Shown here piece by piece: positions 50,106 to 59,722 of a stretch of DNA of 64,000 nt (its first letter is position 1; every line of letters starts with the position of its first letter). The notes under the pieces were generated by a model that was given only the letters and a program-made list of their open reading frames with translations, was not told the DNA's origin and ran no database searches. Origin of the DNA: Alphaproteobacteria bacterium (GTDB taxonomy: Bacteria > Pseudomonadota > Alphaproteobacteria > Reyranellales > Reyranellaceae); assembly GCA_017308235.1 (NCBI GenBank), contig JAFKFL010000028.1, forward strand, positions 1 through 64,000. The letters run 5' to 3'. The translations under genes and the position numbers were made by a program.

Positions 50106-52520
50106 CTATCGCGTCCGGCGCTTCGATTTCGGTCGAGGCTTTTTCGGCTTGCGAGGCGAGGGGGCCGAAGTCGTTGGCGGAACCGAGATCTCCCGCTCGA
50201 TCCCGTTCACCGTCACCGAGCGGACGAAATCCATGTCCTCGTAATGCCCGCGCAGGACGCCCGGATCGATGCGGCCGTGATCGGTTTTGCCCTTGCCGGC
50301 TTTCCAGGCGGCATCCCAGAGCATGGCGAGTGTGCGCACGCCAAGCGCCATCACCTTGCCGGTTTCAGTCCCCAGATCCTGCCACAACGCTTGTGTGTGC
50401 GGAGGCGATCCCGGGGCGAAGCTCGCCTCGTAGGAATCGATGATGGTGCGTGGCGGCAATATCTTCGCGACGTCGCGCATGCAGGCGAGTGTTGCAAGTG
50501 CCGCGGAGCGACCGTCGTCCACAAGCGGCATGCTATGGTCGGTGCCGAGGTTTTTCTGGATTTCGGTGAACAACAATCCTTTTTTCGCGGCCGCATTGAT
50601 CATCTGGGTTTCATAGGCCGAATGGACTCCCTCGCCGCGAAATGCCGGCAGCTTCTTGCCATGGTCTTTCCGGCTCGGGCTATCACGAGGAATATCAGGC
50701 TTTTCCGACTCGATTCCGTCGCTCATCGTGGAGCCGTGCAAGGGTTGCGAGGAATCGCCGACATAGTGGGCCATGGTTCCTGCGGCAGCGATGAATTTGC
50801 CGGCGTCGGTGGCGGCGAAGTCCTTCAATTGTTCGAAGTACTGCCAGACCCTGAACGGCAGGATCCCGCGGTGCAATTCGTCCACCTTCTCCGGGAAGGC
50901 ATCGAAATATTTGTTCCAGTTCTTGGCCGTCAGGAGATCCGGCTTGGCGATGCCCGCCTCGGGCAAGGTCTTGAAGCCCGCAAAGGGCCGATCCGCATCG
51001 CAATGATGGTTGGGGTGCTCGGGGCCCGTTGATCGCATTCCTGCCGACTTGGTGTCGCGGCCGCCTTTGACGCCGATGTCCTCTCCCTTCCGGTTGAGGT
51101 GTGGCGATGGATACTGCTTCCACACAATGTCCGGCACGTCGGCGAGGGCGACAAAACCTGATTCGATCAAATCCTTGTTCTTCGGTGCGACCTTGAGGTC
51201 GTCGAGTTGAAGGCTGATGCTGTCGGCGTTCGCCTGCAGGAAGGACTTGAGGGTATGATCCTTGACCAGGTCGATGGCGAGCGTGCCGATCGAATAGTGA
51301 CCGACCGCGCCCCAGGTCCCCGAGACGCCATCTCCGCCTTCGACGACCAGCTCGACATCGAGGAGCTTGCACACGTTGCTGAGGCTGGTCGCGAGCGAAT
51401 AGGTCGACCGCTCGCTGCTTTCCACGAAAACCTGGGAACCCCATTCGATGGCGAGCGGTCGCAGGTCCCGCTGCGGCAGCGGGCGTGTATCTTCGTGACC
51501 GTCTGGACCGGGCATCTGCAGATGCCAAAGCGCCCCCGAATCGCCATGGCGGGCACCATCGCTCCCTTTTGCCGGCGCGATCAGGAAATCCGAGACATAG
51601 TCGAAGCCGCCCACGGAACGGTAGCGGTAGAACATTCCCTTGATCCGGCCTTGCAATAACCCCGAGGTCGCGGCCATCGCCACGACCGGTTGGTCGACCA
51701 GCCTTCGCAGCGAAATATTCTGCTCGTAGAGGTCGACCAGCGGCCTGATCGGCGGCAAACCGTAGACGTTGGGTGTCCAGTCGCCCACATCGTCGACCCG
51801 TACCAAGCCGACATCGAGTGCCAGCCAGGTCTGGCGCAGCGGCAGCGCCGGATAGACGTCCGAGAAGAGCCTGCGGGTGATCTGCTTGTCGCTGCTGACG
51901 CCGATCTGGGACAAGCCGCCGCGCAGTCGAGCAAAGATCTCCGTTCCAGGTTCGCCGCAGGCATGGCGTGCGGTGAGCGCGTAGGTCGTATGGCCGTCTG
52001 ACATCAGGCAGCCGATGGTGGCGACGTGCTCCTCCTGTTGCACGATCGCATGCAGCGGCAGGCCGCCGCCGAACGTGGCCTGCGGCCAGGCAACGGGTTC
52101 AACCGGTGGGACCTTCCCTTGCGGCAGGGGTGGTGTCAGCACCGTGCAGACCGGGACGACGCGGCCATCTGGCAAGTACAGCCGTTTCGGCACGATCTGC
52201 CAGGGTGAGAGTCTTCCCGTCTTGCCGAAGTCCGCCTCGTCGACCCATTCGCGGACGAGTACAAGGATGCAGGGCCACGAATAGTCGCGTACCTGGGAAT
52301 TTCCAAAGGTGCGAGGATAGGTGAGTTTGTTGCGCGGCCTCGCGCCCTCGCCACGGGCCTGTGGCCAATCCTCATTGTCGCGGATCAGGTAGAGACCGAT
52401 AGCGGTGCCCACGACATTCGCCTTGCTCATGAGGTGGAAGTGATAAAGGTCCCGCGCCTCCACCAAATCCTTGAGCGACAGGCTCGAATAATCGAAGTCG
52501 TCGTGCGGCGCGCCGGTCAT
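50106..52520 (-). CDS. Trypsin-like protease fused to S1/P1-type nuclease (putative self-activating zymogen)
   Basis: 804-residue multidomain protein with no signal peptide or membrane helix. Residues 1-130 form an unrecognised N-domain (SLKDLVEARDLYHFHLMSKANVVGTAIGLYLI). A chymotrypsin-fold protease follows (about 150-392): H186 (LTARHACG), D236 (LALDVGLV), S328 (RHGDSGALW), then LAIEWG and the closing helix. From W403 an S1/P1 nuclease domain shows all zinc ligands by pattern with P1: W403 and H408 (WGAVGH), D461 (ALAD), H505 (NHHCDAD), H585 and D589 (HYVGD), H595 (QPLH), H633 and E637 (HSAYE). A basic tail (KPKKPRPKSKRRTR) ends it. A GAGGGAGG site precedes the ATG. Cleavage before W403 would create the needed N-terminal Trp; this is inference. 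Confidence 0.85.
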   Translation of the reverse strand: MTGAPHDDFDYSSLSLKDLVEARDLYHFHLMSKANVVGTAIGLYLIRDNEDWPQARGEGARPRNKLTYPRTFGNSQVRDYSWPCILVLVREWVDEADFGKTGRLSPWQIVPKRLYLPDGRVVPVCTVLTPPLPQGKVPPVEPVAWPQATFGGGLPLHAIVQQEEHVATIGCLMSDGHTTYALTARHACGEPGTEIFARLRGGLSQIGVSSDKQITRRLFSDVYPALPLRQTWLALDVGLVRVDDVGDWTPNVYGLPPIRPLVDLYEQNISLRRLVDQPVVAMAATSGLLQGRIKGMFYRYRSVGGFDYVSDFLIAPAKGSDGARHGDSGALWHLQMPGPDGHEDTRPLPQRDLRPLAIEWGSQVFVESSERSTYSLATSLSNVCKLLDVELVVEGGDGVSGTWGAVGHYSIGTLAIDLVKDHTLKSFLQANADSISLQLDDLKVAPKNKDLIESGFVALADVPDIVWKQYPSPHLNRKGEDIGVKGGRDTKSAGMRSTGPEHPNHHCDADRPFAGFKTLPEAGIAKPDLLTAKNWNKYFDAFPEKVDELHRGILPFRVWQYFEQLKDFAATDAGKFIAAAGTMAHYVGDSSQPLHGSTMSDGIESEKPDIPRDSPSRKDHGKKLPAFRGEGVHSAYETQMINAAAKKGLLFTEIQKNLGTDHSMPLVDDGRSAALATLACMRDVAKILPPRTIIDSYEASFAPGSPPHTQALWQDLGTETGKVMALGVRTLAMLWDAAWKAGKGKTDHGRIDPGVLRGHYEDMDFVRSVTVNGIEREISVPPTTSAPSPRKPKKPRPKSKRRTR

Positions 52521-52661
52521 AGGGCCTCCCTCTACCCATGCGGGTACGTTGACCGTGAGACTAGCGCGGCTTCGTTACAACTGTTTAGCCAACAATGACG
52601 GGGCGGAGGCTGTTTCGCTTTCGCTGGTTGTGAAACTAGAAGCTCCGGATGGAGCTACGAG

Positions 52662-52694
52662 CCAAAGAAAAAGCCCCGTCCGTGAGGACGGGGC
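52662..52694 (-). terminator. Intrinsic terminator of the Liv operon
   Basis: Perfect 9-base stem GCCCCGTCC/GGACGGGGC with a four-base loop at 52673-52694. On the minus strand it is followed by TTTTTCTTT (52672 to 52664). It lies 27 bases after the stop of the last binding-protein gene. Confidence 0.9.
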
Positions 52695-52720
52695 CGTTTC
52701 GTTTGCGTCGCTCGTCGCGA

Positions 52721-53890
52721 CTAGAAGCCGAGCGGCTGGGTGACGCGCGTCCAGCGACCGCCCTTCGACTCGGCCAGGAACGATGAGTTCGCGCCCTGGC
52801 GGATCTTGGGTCCGAAGTTGACCTCCGGGCCATTGAAGATGTCATGGTAGCCCTTGATGGCTTCCATGCCGGAAATGAAGCTGTCGAGCGTCAGGTTCTT
52901 TCCGGCGTTCTGCAGGCCCTTCAGGGTGAGGTCGGCGGCCACGTAGCCGTAGACCGCGCCGATGTTGGGATCGATGTTGAACTTGGCCTTGTACTGCTTC
53001 ACGAAGTTTGCGACCGCCGGTATCGGGCTGTCGGCATAGGGCATCTCGGTGAGGCCCATGCCGTAGAAGCCTTCCATGCCCGGTGCCGCGCCGACGACGA
53101 GGTCATAAACGGCGGCAGAGCCGACGAACGTCACGTCGTTCCAGCCTTCCTTGCGCGCGGCAGTGTAGGGAACGATGGTGTCTTTCACGATCGTGCCCAT
53201 GGCGATCAGGTCGCAGCCGGCCGACTTGAGCTTGGTGAGCGAGGCGGTGAAGTCGCTGTCTGTGGGCTTGTGTGGCGCTCGCTCCAGGATCGTGATGCCG
53301 AGCTTCTTGGCCTGCTCCTCGGTGCCTTCGACGATCTCCTTGCCGAAGTCGGTATCCTGGTACATCACGCACAGCTTCTTCTTGCCCTTTTGCGTAACCA
53401 GGTAGTTGATGCCGGAGCGGATCTGGTCGACGTAGGTCGCGCCGGCGATGAACTTCAGCCGGTCGAAGGGCTCATACATCGACCGTGCCGAGGAAAGGGG
53501 AAAGAGGTTGGGAACACCCGCGGCAAGCTGTTCCTTGAAACAGGCATTGTTCATCGGTGTGCCAAGCGGTGCGATGAAGGCGAACACCTTGTCCCGGTTG
53601 ATCAGCTTGTTACAAGCCTGCACCGCCTTGGGCACCTGATAGGCCTGGTCCTCGACGATCACCTTGACTTTGCGTCCGTTGACGCCGCCCGCCTCATTGG
53701 CTTCCTCGAGGCGCATCTTCACGGCATTGGACGAGGATACGCCATAGGTCGCTGCCACACCGGAAAGATCGGTGTGCATGCCTAGTACGATCTCGCTTGT
53801 ACTCACGCCGCGGGTTTGCGCCCATGAACCGGCACTTGCAGCCACCACCATGACGCCTGCGAGTGCGACGACCTTGACTGATTGCGCCAT
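52721..53890 (-). CDS. Liv-type ABC substrate-binding protein (copy 2)
   Basis: 389-residue type I periplasmic binding protein from the ATG at 53890 with GGAGGAAAAG upstream. Signal peptide ends ...GSWAQ before TRGVSTSEIVLGMHTDLSGVAATYG. Family features continue with VKVIVEDQAYQVPKAVQACNKLINRDKVFAFIAPLGTPMN and DTDFGKEIVEGTEEQAKKLG. It has the same length as the next gene upstream and aligns with it almost without gaps, so it is a tandem duplicate. Last gene of the operon, followed by the terminator. Ligand likely a carboxylic acid rather than an amino acid given the co-transcribed acyl-CoA ligase. Confidence 0.9.
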   Translation of the reverse strand: MAQSVKVVALAGVMVVAASAGSWAQTRGVSTSEIVLGMHTDLSGVAATYGVSSSNAVKMRLEEANEAGGVNGRKVKVIVEDQAYQVPKAVQACNKLINRDKVFAFIAPLGTPMNNACFKEQLAAGVPNLFPLSSARSMYEPFDRLKFIAGATYVDQIRSGINYLVTQKGKKKLCVMYQDTDFGKEIVEGTEEQAKKLGITILERAPHKPTDSDFTASLTKLKSAGCDLIAMGTIVKDTIVPYTAARKEGWNDVTFVGSAAVYDLVVGAAPGMEGFYGMGLTEMPYADSPIPAVANFVKQYKAKFNIDPNIGAVYGYVAADLTLKGLQNAGKNLTLDSFISGMEAIKGYHDIFNGPEVNFGPKIRQGANSSFLAESKGGRWTRVTQPLGF

Positions 53891-53961
53891 CTTTTCCTCC
53901 GTGGCCCGCTCCCGAGAGGAGCGGGGTTGTTTCATTTGACGTCAATCGCCGCGGGGCTCGA

Positions 53962-55131
53962 CTAGAAGCCCAGCGGCTCGGTGACGCGTGTCCAGCGACC
54001 GCCCTTCACCTCGGCCAGGAACGACGAACTTGCGCCCTGGTGCGTCTTCGGTCCGAAGTTGACTTCCGGCCCACCGAAGATGTCGTGGTATCCCTTGATT
54101 GCTTCCATGCCAGTGATGAGGCTGTCGACCGTCAAATTCTTCCCGGCATTCTCGAGAGCCTTCACGGTGAGATCGGCGCCATCGTAACCGTAGATCGCGC
54201 CCGCATTGGGATCGATGTTGTACTTCGCTTTGTACCGCTTCACGAAGTCGGCCACGGATGCCAGCTTGCTGTCGGCATAGGGCAGCTCTGCGAGGCCCAT
54301 GCCGTAGAAGCCATCCATGCCTGGCGCGGCACCGACCACCAGATCGTAGGTCGCCGTCGAGCCGAGGAACGTGACATCGTTCCAGCCTTCCTTGCGCGCT
54401 GTCGTGTAGGGAATGATGGTGTCTTTCACGATCGTGCCCATGACAATCAGGTCACAGCCGGCTGCCTTGAGCTTGGTGAGTGACGCGGTGAAATCCTGGT
54501 CCGTCGGTTTGTGTGACGCCCGCTCGACAATCTTGATATTGAGTGCCTTGGCCTGCTCTTCGACGCCTTCGACGACCTCTTTCCCGAAATCGGTGTCCTG
54601 ATACATGATGCAAAGGTTCTTCTTGCCCTTTTTCGTCACCATGTAGTTGATGCCGGCGCGGACCTGATCGACATAGGAGGCGCCGGCCTGAAATTTCAGC
54701 CGGTTGAACGGTTCATACATCGACCGCGCCGATGTAATCGGAAACAGGCTGGGGATGTTTGCCGCGAACTGCTCCTTGAAACAGGCATTGTTCATCGGAG
54801 TGCCAATGGCGGCGATGAAGGCGAACACCTTGTCGCGGTTGATGAGCTTGTTGCAGGCCTGTACGGCCTTGGGAACCTGATAGCCGGCGTCCTCGACGAT
54901 CAGCTTGATCTTGCGGCCGTGCACGCCACCGGCGGCATTGGCTTCCTCGAAGCGCATTTTCGCTGAATTGATCGTGGATATGCCGTAGGTCGCGGCAACG
55001 CCTGAAAAGTCGGAATGGCTTCCGAGAACCACTTCGCTGTCGGTCACGCCGTGTGTCTGCGCTCTGGCCCCGGCGGCGACCGCCATCGTCAGGGCGGCTG
55101 CCAATGCTACTACTCTTGACGACTGCTTCAT
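53962..55131 (-). CDS. Liv-type ABC substrate-binding protein (copy 1)
   Basis: 389-residue periplasmic binding protein, signal peptide ending GARAQ before THGVTDSEVVLGSHSDFSGVAATYG. Conserved DTDFGKEVVEGVEEQAKALN and PGMDGFYGMGLAELPYADSKLASV match copy 2 closely; differences cluster in the N-terminal lobe (GSHSDF versus GMHTDL; IAAIGTPM versus IAPLGTPM), near the expected ligand cleft, suggesting altered specificity. GGAGGAGT ribosome site. Lies between the acyl-CoA ligase gene and copy 2. Confidence 0.9.
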   Translation of the reverse strand: MKQSSRVVALAAALTMAVAAGARAQTHGVTDSEVVLGSHSDFSGVAATYGISTINSAKMRFEEANAAGGVHGRKIKLIVEDAGYQVPKAVQACNKLINRDKVFAFIAAIGTPMNNACFKEQFAANIPSLFPITSARSMYEPFNRLKFQAGASYVDQVRAGINYMVTKKGKKNLCIMYQDTDFGKEVVEGVEEQAKALNIKIVERASHKPTDQDFTASLTKLKAAGCDLIVMGTIVKDTIIPYTTARKEGWNDVTFLGSTATYDLVVGAAPGMDGFYGMGLAELPYADSKLASVADFVKRYKAKYNIDPNAGAIYGYDGADLTVKALENAGKNLTVDSLITGMEAIKGYHDIFGGPEVNFGPKTHQGASSSFLAEVKGGRWTRVTEPLGF

Positions 55132-55173
55132 CTACTCCTCCTTAGACTTCTACTACGGACGCACCACGCAGGA

Positions 55174-57024
55174 TCACGTCGCTTCCACATACATGCCGTC
55201 GATCAGCGACTTGTATTTTTCGTTCACGAACTTGCGCTTGAGCTTCATGGTCGGGGTCAGCTCATCATCCTCAGCCGTGAGCTGCTGCTCGATCAGCCGG
55301 AACTTCTTGACCGTTTCCACACGCGCAAAGCTCTGGTTGACCCTCTCGATCTCCGACCCGATCAGGTCGATCACCTCGCGTGTGCGGCAGAGCGAGGCGA
55401 AGTCGGTGAACGGCACGTTGCTGTCCTGCGCATACTTCGCGACGTTCTCATAGTCGATCATCACAAGGCAGCTGAGGAACTTGCGGCGATCGCCGATCAC
55501 GACGGCGTCCGAGATGTAGGGCGAGAACTTGAGCTGGTTCTCCATCTCCGACGGCGTGATGTTCTTGCCGCCGGCAGTGATGATGATGTCCTTCATCCGG
55601 TCGGTGATCTTGAGATAGCCCTCGTTGTCGAGGAAGCCGACGTCACCGGTGTGCAGCCAGCCATCACGGACCGTCTCCGCCGTCTTTTGCGGGTTGTTGA
55701 GGTACCCCATGAAGACGTGCGGGCCGCGCAGCAGGATTTCGCTATCGGCCGAGATCCTAACCTCGGTGTGGGGCGCACACACGCCGACGGTGCCGAGCTT
55801 CGCCTGGTCGGGCATGCCGGTCGCGATCCCGCAATTCTCGGTCTGGCCGTAGACTTCCCGCATGTCGACGCCGAGGGCGCGATACCACTTGATGAGGTCC
55901 GGGGCGATCGGTGCGGCGCCGGTTCCGGCAAAGCGCACGCGGTGCATGCCGATGGCGCGCTTGATGTTGTCCAGCACCAGGTAGTCGGCGACTTGATAGA
56001 GCAGGCTCTGAAGGGCCGAAGGCCGGCGGCCTTCGAGCCTGGCCTCGGCGACTTGCAGCCCGACGCTGACTGCCCAACGATAGGCCATCCGGCCGATCCA
56101 GGTCGCTTCCTTCATGCGGATAGCAATACCCGAGTAGAAGCGCTCCCAGATGCGCGGCACAGCGAAGAACGTGGTCGGCGCGACCTCGCGCACGTTCTCA
56201 GGGACTGTCTCGAGGCTTTCGGCGAAGTTGGGAATGGCGCCGGACCGCAGCGGCAGGAACACAGTGAAGGTGCGTTCGGCGATGTGGCAGAGCGGCAGGA
56301 AAGCGAGCTGCTCGTCGTTCGCTCTCATCGACACGAAGGCGTCCGCGTTGGCGATCTGGAAGATGACATTGCGGTGCGAGATCATCGCTCCCTTGGCCGG
56401 ACCCGTGGTGCCGGACGTATAGACGAGCAGGGCCAGGTCTTCGGGCTGCGAGCCCGCGATCAGCTCCTCCCACAGCCGCGGATGATCCGCCTGATGTTGC
56501 CGCCCGAGCGCCAGCAGCTCATCGAACGGCATCACCTGGTCGTCGCGGAAGTCCGAAAGCCCTTCCATGTCGAACACGAATACTTTGCGCACCTGCGGGC
56601 AGCGCTCGCGCGCTTCGAGGAACTTGTCGAGTTGCTCCTCGTCCTCGACGAACAGGAAACGGGACTGGCTGTCGCTCAGGATGTATTCGACCTGCTTGGC
56701 CGAGTCGGTGGGGTAGATGCCGTTAGAGACGCCGCCGGCACCCATCGTTCCCATATCGACGTAAAGCCATTCGGGGATGGTCTCGGCCAGGATCGACACC
56801 ACCTCGCCGCGCTCCAGGCCCAGCCTCACAAGGCCCATGCCGGCGGCGCGCGCCCGCTCGCCATAGTCGCGCCAGCTTGTCGACTTCCAGATCCCGAGAT
56901 CCTTCTCGCGAAAGGCGGTGCGATCATCGCGTGCGCCCACCTGATGCCAGAAGAGCCGGGGGATGGTGTCACAGCCCTCGACTTTGATCGTTTCGACCGA
57001 GACAGGCATGGCATTGTCCATCAT
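55174..57024 (-). CDS. Long-chain acyl-CoA synthetase (FAA1/FadD15-like) in the Liv operon
   Basis: 616-residue adenylating ligase: VYTSGTTGPAKGAMISHRN (ATP loop), YGQTENCGIATG, DGWLHTGDVGFLDNEGYLKITDRMKD and GGKNITPSEMENQL, with a long-chain-type C-terminal region (EDDELTPTMKLKRKFVNEKYKSLIDGMY). It is placed between livF and the two binding proteins, an arrangement in which the imported carboxylate is activated to its CoA ester on entry. Not closely related to the FadD copies at 27019 and 32275. Confidence 0.9.
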   Translation of the reverse strand: MMDNAMPVSVETIKVEGCDTIPRLFWHQVGARDDRTAFREKDLGIWKSTSWRDYGERARAAGMGLVRLGLERGEVVSILAETIPEWLYVDMGTMGAGGVSNGIYPTDSAKQVEYILSDSQSRFLFVEDEEQLDKFLEARERCPQVRKVFVFDMEGLSDFRDDQVMPFDELLALGRQHQADHPRLWEELIAGSQPEDLALLVYTSGTTGPAKGAMISHRNVIFQIANADAFVSMRANDEQLAFLPLCHIAERTFTVFLPLRSGAIPNFAESLETVPENVREVAPTTFFAVPRIWERFYSGIAIRMKEATWIGRMAYRWAVSVGLQVAEARLEGRRPSALQSLLYQVADYLVLDNIKRAIGMHRVRFAGTGAAPIAPDLIKWYRALGVDMREVYGQTENCGIATGMPDQAKLGTVGVCAPHTEVRISADSEILLRGPHVFMGYLNNPQKTAETVRDGWLHTGDVGFLDNEGYLKITDRMKDIIITAGGKNITPSEMENQLKFSPYISDAVVIGDRRKFLSCLVMIDYENVAKYAQDSNVPFTDFASLCRTREVIDLIGSEIERVNQSFARVETVKKFRLIEQQLTAEDDELTPTMKLKRKFVNEKYKSLIDGMYVEAT

Positions 57025-57036
57025 CGCGTTCCCTTG

Positions 57037-57815
57037 CTACCGCCAGGTCTTGCGCTTCTTCCAGCGCCGCTGTCCGCGTGCGCCCTGCTCCTTGATGCCG
57101 AGATAGAATTCCTTGATGTCTTCCTTTTCGACCAGCCGCTCGCAGGTGTCGGCCATCACGATACGGCCAACCTCGAGCACGTAGCCATAGTCTGCCGTTT
57201 GCAGTGCCATGTTGGCGTTCTGCTCGACCAGCAGGATGGTCACGCCGCGTTCGCGGTTGATGCGCACGATGATATCGAAGATGTCCTTCACCAGCTTGGG
57301 CGAGAGGCCGAGCGAGGGCTCATCCAGCAGCATCACCTTGGGGCGTGCCATCAGGGCGCGGCTGATCGCCAGCATCTGTTGTTCGCCGCCCGACAGTGAA
57401 CCCGCACGCTGGTCGGCACGCTCGCGCAGGACCGGGAAGTAGCCGAACACGGCCTCGAGGTCCTGCGCCACGCCATCGGAATCGCGGCGCGTAAAAGCGC
57501 CCATGCGCAGGTTCTCGCGCACCGTCAGGAAGGGGAAAACCTCGCGGCCTTCGGGCACGTGACTGATGCCGAGCCGCATCACCTTGTCGGGATCCATGCG
57601 CTGGATCTCGCGGCCCTGAAAGACCACGCTGCCTTTCTGCGGATCCATGACGCCGCAGATCGTCTTCAGCACGGTGGTCTTGCCCGCACCATTGGAGCCC
57701 AAAATGGTGACGATGCCGCCCTCCGGCACCTCGAACGAGACGCCGCGGATCGCCATGATCGGACCGTAGTAGGTCTCGATGTTGGCCACCTTCAGGATGG
57801 GTTCCGCCATGCGCA

Positions 57816-57819
<4 letters not shown>
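57037..57819 (-). CDS. livF: Branched-chain-type ABC transporter ATPase
   Basis: 260 residues: Walker A GSNGAGKTT, LSGGEQQMLAISRAL signature, MLLDEPSLGLSP Walker B. The EGREVFPFLTVRENLRMGAF segment is typical of LivF. An internal ATG (MAEPILKV) is an alternative start nine bases in. It has a basic tail (GQRRWKKRKTWR). Overlaps livG by 4 bases and is followed by the acyl-CoA ligase. Confidence 0.92.
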
Positions 57820-58570
<751 letters not shown>

Positions 58571-58574
<4 letters not shown>

Positions 58575-59713
58575 CGGAGCCGCTCCGACCGCATGTAGCT
58601 CTTCTGCCGCTTGAAGGTCGCCCGCTTGTACATCGGGAAGGTCGAGAAGAAGAGTTTGATCTTGAGCCAGCGGCCATACATGCCGAGCGGCTCGAGCAGG
58701 ATCACCAGCACCAGGATCAGACCGAAGATGCCCGCTTCGACACCAGGCTTGGCGAGGAAAGCGCCGATCGCAGCGCCGAGACTGCCGATCGGCGTGATGC
58801 CTGACGCGGTGGCGAAGCTTGCGAGGCTATCGGGGATCGAATCGCGCAGGATCGCGATCAGCGGCGGAAGCAGAGCGACGAAGATCGCACCGAACACCGC
58901 GCCGTGCAGCGAGCCCAAGCCGCCCACGATCACCAGCAGCAGGAACTGGATCGAGAGCAGGATGGTGAAAATGTCGGGCGCCAAATAGGCGATCTTGTGG
59001 GCGAACAGGGCGCCTGCAAGCCCCATCAATCCGGCCGAATAGGCGAAGGCGATGGACTTGTAGATCGCGAGGTTCACGCCCATCGACTGGGCCGCGATTT
59101 CGCTGTCGCGGATCGCGATCCAGGCGCGGCCCGTGGGCGATCGCAGCAGATTGCGAGTGAGCCACAGCGCCACGACGAGGAAGAAGAGACAGAGGTAGTA
59201 GAAGGAGCGGTCATCGTCGAACGTGACACCGAAGATCACGGGCTTGTCGACCGGCATGCCGGCAAAGCCGTGCGTCACCGATTCCCAGCGGGTGAACACT
59301 TCCTGGATGATCACCGCGAAGGCGAGCGTGGCGATCGCGAGGTAGATGCCGGTCATGCGCAGGGCCGGCAGGCCAACCACGAAACCCGCGGCCGTGGTGA
59401 TCAGAACCGCGAGCATCATCGCCGCGATCCAGGGCAGGCCCTGTTGCAGGAAATAGGCATGGGCGTAGGCGCCGATGCCGAGGAAGGCCGCGTGGCCCAG
59501 CGATACCAGGCCGGTATAGCCCACCAACACCATCAGCGAGAGGCCGCAGAGCGCGTAGATGAAAACCCAGCTCGTCTCGCCGACGTAGTATTCGTCGATC
59601 ACGAACGGCAGGCCGACCACCAGGAGCGCCAGGAGGCCGTACCAGAAGGCATCGACCCGGTCGCGGAAAAGACCGATGTCCTGCTCGTAGGAGGTCTTGA
59701 ACAGGAACCGCAT
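58571..59713 (-). CDS. livM: Branched-chain-type ABC transporter permease
   Basis: 380 residues, about ten transmembrane helices; YALCGLSLMVLVGYTGLVSLGHAAFLGIGAYAHAYF is the LivM core and RDSEIAAQSMGVNLAIYKSIAFAYSAGLMGLAGALFAH the ATPase-docking loop. An extended N-terminal part and a basic C-terminus (FKRQKSYMRSERLR) are visible. Starts 10 bases after livH. Confidence 0.9.
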
Positions 59714-59722
59714 GTCGCTGCC

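Noticed and set aside
50106..52520. Phospholipase C rather than nuclease for the zinc domain
   Set aside because: The HxxxD-x5-H and HxxxE patterns are shared by both families and the Glu at 637 is phospholipase-like, but the WGAVGH start is closest to S1/P1 nucleases. I kept nuclease as the main call and did not exclude lipid substrates.
55651..57399. Plus-strand frame of 582 codons opposite the acyl-CoA ligase and livF
   Set aside because: Despite its length it spans two intact minus-strand genes and shows the composition of an antisense shadow in GC-rich DNA.
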